Shown here: positions 42,742-43,029 of the stretch, one piece after another
Layout of the letters: every line of letters starts with the position of its first letter
How positions within the stretch are numbered: position 1 is the first letter of the stretch
Assembly (NCBI RefSeq): GCF_009848685.1
Contig: NZ_WXTX01000020.1
Coordinates: forward strand, 1 to 43,029
Direction: 5' to 3'
Length of the DNA stretch: 43,029 bases
Source of the DNA: Andreprevotia sp. IGB-42
GTDB lineage: Bacteria > Pseudomonadota > Gammaproteobacteria > Burkholderiales > Chitinibacteraceae
Position numbers and translations under genes: made by a program
Notes under the pieces: model-generated
Databases searched by the model: none
Told to the model about the DNA's origin: nothing
Seen by the model: the letters and a program-made list of their open reading frames with translations, nothing else

Positions 42742-43029
42742 TTACTTGGCAGCGGAAGCAGCCGAAGCGCCCGAAGCCTTCTTCTTGGCTTGAGCCTTAG
42801 TAGCGGAAGCAGCCGAAGCGCCCGAAGCCTTCTTCTTGGCTTGAGCCTTAGTAGCGGAAGCAGCCGAAGCGCCCGAAGCCTTCTTCTTGGCTTGAGCCTT
42901 AGTAGCGGAAGCAGCCGAAGCGCCCGAAGCCTTCTTCTTGGCTTGAGCCTTAGTAGCGGAAGCAGCCGAAGCGCCCGAAGGCCTTCTTCTTGGCTTGAGC
43001 CTTTAGTAGCGGAAGCAGCCGAAGCGCCC
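42742..43029 (-). CDS. 3' end of a gene encoding a 17-residue Lys/Ala/Ser repeat protein (partial, frameshifted)
   Basis: Reading leftwards, the frame ends ...GCC AAG TAA at 42742-42744. The visible protein is repeated units of 17 residues, ASGASAASATKAQAKKK, five or more times, ending ASAAK. Such highly basic, low-complexity repeats recall histone-H1-like or AlgP-type C-terminal tails that bind DNA, but the N-terminal domain is outside the window, so no name is given. Within the outermost full repeat two single-base insertions (an extra G at 42980-42981 and an extra T at 43002-43004) break the frame. They may be sequence errors at a contig end. A strong terminator follows the stop codon. Confidence 0.68.
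42751..43029. repeat. 51-bp tandem repeat array
   Basis: Units start at 42751, 42802, 42853, 42904 and 42955 with exact 51-base spacing and essentially identical sequence. The fifth unit is 53 bases because of two insertions, and a sixth starts at 43008 and runs off the window. 51 bases equals 17 codons, so unit number can vary without breaking the frame. Confidence 0.93.

Noticed and set aside
42751-43029. CRISPR array at the right end of the window
   Set aside because: Units are directly adjacent 51-base repeats with no variable spacers and translate to a regular 17-residue peptide repeat.

Overview
The window is a 43-kb stretch of a betaproteobacterial chromosome, most likely Neisseriales (Chromobacteriaceae/Chitinibacteraceae type). 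The support is housekeeping gene content (proA-nadD-rsfS, cysD/cysN, tRNA-Lys pair), high GC with short intergenic gaps, type IV pilins under sigma-54 promoters, and an FNR/ANR-type promoter. The species assignment is inference; no rRNA is present. No insertion sequence, prophage or CRISPR array was seen.

Layout. 1-1.3 kb: 3' end of an NTF2-like protein gene and an inositol-monophosphatase-family gene, converging on a palindromic terminator. 1.6-5.7 kb: an adiC-adiA arginine-dependent acid-resistance operon, preceded by a possible short leader ORF. 5.8-8.4 kb: phosphoketolase behind a well-formed class II FNR/ANR promoter. 8.6-10.4 kb: gloA and a CitMHS/NhaD-like antiporter. 10.5-10.8 kb: two tandem tRNA-Lys genes (CTT, TTT). 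10.9-15.7 kb: an LTA-synthase-like membrane phosphotransferase, a qor/esterase/DyP-peroxidase operon and an unknown basic-tailed protein. 15.7-22.9 kb: a TPR-GT9 protein, tRNA-Thr(CGT), two tandem major pilins each with its own sigma-54 promoter, then a GT-C/TPR membrane protein overlapping a DPM1-like GT2, then a GT4. 22.9-36.6 kb: a 13-gene minus-strand surface-polysaccharide operon. 36.7-39.3 kb: cysN and cysD, separated by a 121-bp palindromic element. 39.4-42.7 kb: rsfS, nadD, proA and a secreted trypsin-like protease. 42.7-43.0 kb: the 3' end of a gene made of 51-bp tandem repeats, in which the window ends.

How the parts fit. ManC and ManB make GDP-mannose and Gmd converts it to GDP-4-keto-6-deoxymannose. 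From there Fcl leads to GDP-L-fucose and a Per-like aminotransferase leads to GDP-perosamine. A methyltransferase translationally coupled to per may N-methylate the amino sugar. The operon also has a Wzx flippase, a UDP-sugar dehydrogenase, several glycosyltransferases and a cupin. No Wzy polymerase, initiating transferase or ABC exporter is seen, so the locus is either incomplete in this window or relies on genes elsewhere.

The most interesting candidate system is next to it on the plus strand. Two pilins are followed by a TMTC/PMT-like GT-C enzyme and a polyprenyl-phosphate-sugar-synthase-like GT2, which together look like a lipid-monosaccharide-dependent pilin O-glycosylation module. GDP-mannose from the neighbouring operon could feed it. 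Gene identities rest on reading motifs and remembered family sequences; no database search was run.
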